64,000 bases of DNA from Pachyrhynchus sulphureomaculatus (lineage: Eukaryota; Arthropoda; Insecta; Coleoptera; Curculionidae): the NCBI GenBank assembly GCA_019049505.1, contig CM032446.1:6419595-6483594 (forward strand). The letters are read 5' to 3'. Numbering within the stretch: the stretch's first letter is position 1; each line of letters begins with the position of its first letter. The translations under genes and the position numbers were made by a program. This document shows, one piece after another, positions 61,403 to 64,000 of the stretch. A model generated the notes under the pieces. It worked only from the letters and a program-made list of their open reading frames with translations, was not told the DNA's origin and made no database searches.

Positions 61403-62740
61403 GAGGCATGTTTTTTAAGTAAGTACCGTTTTGGAATTAAAAAAAGACGTGCAAAGATATCGCTATAATTTTATTTTTTACATGAAAGCCTGTACCTTAA
61501 TCTACTTTTCTACATAATTTCCGTGAATATTGAGGCACTTGTCATAACGTGGCACCAGTTTTTGAATACCCTCCTCATAAAATTCTGCCGCCTGACTTGT
61601 TAACCACTGTATCACAAATGTTTTGACTTCGTTATCGTCTTGAAGACGCTGACCACCCAGGTGCTTCTTCAAGTGCAGGAACAAATGGTAGTCGCTGGGC
61701 GCCAGATCAGGGCTGTATGGAGGATGATCTAGAGTTTCCCATTTAAAAGATTTGATGAGATCTTTGGTCCGATTAGCCACATGTGGACGGGCATTGTCAT
61801 GCAGCAAAACGATACCCTTACTCAATTTGCCACGTCTTTTGTTCTGGATTGCACGACGCAGATTGTTCAATGTCTCACAATAAGACGCTGCATTGATTGT
61901 CTCATCACGAGGCAGAAACTCCACTAGCAATACTCCTTTTCTGTCCCAAAAAAACTGTGCACATGATTTTGCGGGCAGAAATTGTTTGTTTAAACTTCAC
62001 TTTTTTTGGGTGATGATGAATGTCGCCATTCCATGGATTGTTGTTTCGATTCTGGTGTGACGTAGGCCACCCATGTTTTCGTCACCAGTAACAATTTGGT
62101 CTAAAAAATGTTCACCTTCATTGTGGTACCGCTCAAGGAAAGTCAATGCACTGCCTAAACGTTGGGTTTTGTGCAAATCCGTCAACATTTTTGGAACCCA
62201 ACGTGAACACAATTTCCGGTAATTCAAGTTCTCGGTCACAATGCGATACAAAACACTACGAGAATATTGAGGAAAGCAGTCGCACAATGATGAAATTGTA
62301 AAGCGTCTGTTGTTTTCTCTCACCTTTTCGTCCACTTTCTGCACCAAATCTTCATTAACGACCGAAGGACGCCCACTCCGTTCTTCATCATGCACATTTG
62401 TGCGGCCATCTTTAAATGCTCTCACCCATTTCCTTACCATTCCATCACTCATAATGTTTTGTCCGTAAACTTCACAGATCTCACGATGAATATCGATCGG
62501 TTTTACGCCTTTAGCACTAAGAAATCGTATAACAGCCCGTACTTTACAATCGGCGGGACTCACGATTGTCGGAGGCATCTTAAACACTCAGTAAACAACG
62601 TATACAATGAAGAATCAGACTGTAATGGCGTCAGTGCGTAGACATGAGATGTAGGTTACCAGCGCGCATGCGCGGAACGCCGACCGTATCGCTGCGGCGG
62701 CGGAATCGCAAAACGGTACTTACTTAAAAAACATGCCTCG
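61402..62740 (-). mobile_element. Mariner transposon inserted in a TA-rich tract
   Basis: Inverted ends CGAGGCATGTTTTTTAAGTA and its complement, flanked by TA on both sides. 1339 bp. A different subfamily from the two other mariners, judged by its ends and protein. Confidence 0.95.
61502..62578 (-). pseudogene. Mariner transposase, two one-base insertions
   Basis: Starts MPPTIVSPADCKVRAVIRFL. Helix-turn-helix and linker: MVRKWVRAFKDGRTNVHDEE and RSGRPSVV; then YRKLCSRWVPKML. An extra T in a T4 run (+ strand, near 62075) shifts the frame at GDETW. An extra A near 61948-61954 shifts it again at TVFWD. The rest is open: LLHDNARPHVA (second D) and SPDLAPSDYHLF, 34 residues later the third D (DD34D), ending at 61502. 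Only two indels, so young. Confidence 0.93.
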
Positions 62741-62928
<188 letters not shown>

Positions 62929-63240
62929 CAGGATAGAAACATTTATCGTAAAAAAATTTATTATATCAAAAACTTCAACTTTTATATAAAAAAAAGTTTT
63001 TGAAGAAAAGTTGTTCATCCTTAAAGTGGAAATAAAATGGCACGATCAATTTTTCATTTAGTGGGCAGCATCAAGTCATTTCAAGACCAACTGAATTTTC
63101 TTAAATAGAAATCAATATTTCTTTTACAGATTCTTAATCTATGGGAAAAACAAGTATTTTTAATTTAAAACATTTGTTTTCATGACCTTAATTTTTAAAG
63201 TTATTAAGGTTAAAAAATAAAAAAAAGATAGATTTTCTTA
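62929..63240. other. AT-rich, nothing recognised
   Basis: Contains a weak inverted pair CAAAAACTT / AAGTTTTTG near 62967-63002. No coding motif. Confidence 0.4.
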
Positions 63241-63655
63241 CTACTGAAAATAATGAGTTGCAGTATTAGGTGATGTAGCCGTAAACTCTCACAAAAGTTC
63301 CCGTGGTATTTCTCATGATTTTGATTTATCAAGAAATGATGTTCTTCGGATACTTGAGTGTCATAAATTCCATCCATATCATATGTATCATTGTATCATG
63401 GAAATAATTTTCAAAATCGTATGATATTTTGTCGATTCATTATTGATCCATGGAAAATCCGCGTTAGGTTCGAGATTGGAAAGTCAACGTATAGGTGACA
63501 AACTAATTGGTCCCTATTTCATTAATGGCACATTAAATGGAGAAAAGTAACGAGATTTTCTTATTAATGAATTGCCTGCACTGCTTGAAGAACTTACTCT
63601 TGAAGAAAGAAGAAATATATGATTTCAACAGGATGGTTGTCCAGCACAAAGTCGA
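63241..63655 (+). pseudogene. Tc1/mariner-superfamily transposase relic
   Basis: Plus-strand blocks: RNDVLRILECHKFHPYHMY, GDKLIGPYFINGTLNGEK, DFLINELPALLEELTLEERR and FQQDGCPAQS (second catalytic D within QDGCPAHS-type box). Sequence downstream of 63655 is unrelated, so the third catalytic residue is lost. At least three stops or shifts. Related by wording to arthropod mariner-like proteins with the DGCPAH box. Confidence 0.72.
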
Positions 63656-63789
63656 AGTTTTTGATATAATAACATTTTTCACAATAAATATTTTTTAAAA
63701 GTATTTTTCTTGAAATTTTCTCATGTTTTCCTACTAAATATTAACAATAATGTGGATTTTTGTTGAAAGGAATTATCCAAAAAGCACCA

Positions 63790-63826
63790 CTGAAGAAGAA
63801 AATAAAATATTTTCGAAAGCTTGGCG
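63790..63826 (+). ncRNA. Hammerhead-like motif, unassigned PLE type
   Basis: Core CTGAAGA (63790-63796), extra A, a perfect 7-bp helix II GAAAATA-AAA-TATTTTC, then GAAA (63815-63818). Helix I is weak (CACCA against TGGCG) and helix III is not convincing. No PLE coding sequence is adjacent, so the assignment rests on the shared layout. Confidence 0.45.
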
Positions 63827-63931
63827 TAGCTAAAAAGGTTTTAAAATTTTTTTAGCCCTATTCTCACGACTGCTTACATCAAGAATTTCAAGTTTACTGT
63901 TTTAACTAGTCGGTCGACACTAACTTCCTCT

Positions 63932-63936
<5 letters not shown>

Positions 63937-64000
<64 letters not shown>
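63937..64000. repeat. (TA)n microsatellite running off the window
   Basis: Pure TA run to the last base. Confidence 0.95.

Noticed and set aside
62967..63002. Stem-loop CAAAAACTT / AAGTTTTTG as another ribozyme
   Set aside because: It lacks the CTGANGA and GAAA boxes.

Overview
This is eukaryotic, AT-rich repeat DNA, most likely from an arthropod genome (probably an insect). The mix of mobile elements suggests this: TAA-associated R4/Dong-type LINEs, several Penelope-like element (PLE) families, mariner and Tc1 transposons, a GTF2IRD2-like hAT, a Helitron-like end and long (TA)n tracts. I see no host gene, tRNA or rRNA. Nearly every long reading frame belongs to a transposable element (TE), and most of these are broken by stops, frameshifts or truncation.

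Layout. 1-4.9 kb: a PLE end, two RTE-type LINE relics, and a jockey-like LINE inserted into one of them with a clear 12-bp target duplication. 5-11.4 kb: two jockey-family copies (the longest at 7.9-10.6 kb) and copies of a dispersed repeat that starts with a 20-bp palindrome. 11.7-13.6 kb: a tandem Helitron-like array with TA tracts and a minisatellite. 14.4-17.8 kb: four head-to-tail R4/Dong copies separated mainly by TAA repeats; one keeps a 679-codon open frame. 18.6-20.2 kb: a Tc1 element. 21-25.7 kb: three more jockey-family copies. 25.8-28.8 kb: a TA tract holding a mariner and a PLE. 29.3-31.6 kb: a PLE split by a second mariner, then a MITE. 32.5-34.1 kb: jockey fragments and a 223-bp inverted hammerhead dyad. 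36.3-38.9 kb: the best preserved PLE. 38.9-45.6 kb: RTE relics, a hAT element and a jockey/I-type LINE. 46-56.7 kb: the palindrome repeat, a mariner relic, a Tc1, two relics of a DDE transposase family and two RTE relics. 56.7-60 kb: no recognisable gene. 60-64 kb: an inverted PLE pair, a mariner inside a TA tract, another transposase relic and a terminal TA tract.

The most interesting signal is a set of hammerhead-ribozyme motifs in the terminal regions of at least four different PLE types, with a fifth candidate near 63.8 kb. They differ in sequence but keep the core, and their helices I and II stay paired. All carry one extra A between the core box and helix II and have a tiny helix III. 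One family has also produced a 223-bp inverted dyad of two ribozymes flanked by its own 11-bp target duplication, so the dyad seems to have moved as a unit. PLE hammerheads are known in general; the dyad element and the shared extra A are the parts worth checking. All assignments were made by eye from translated motifs, without database searches.
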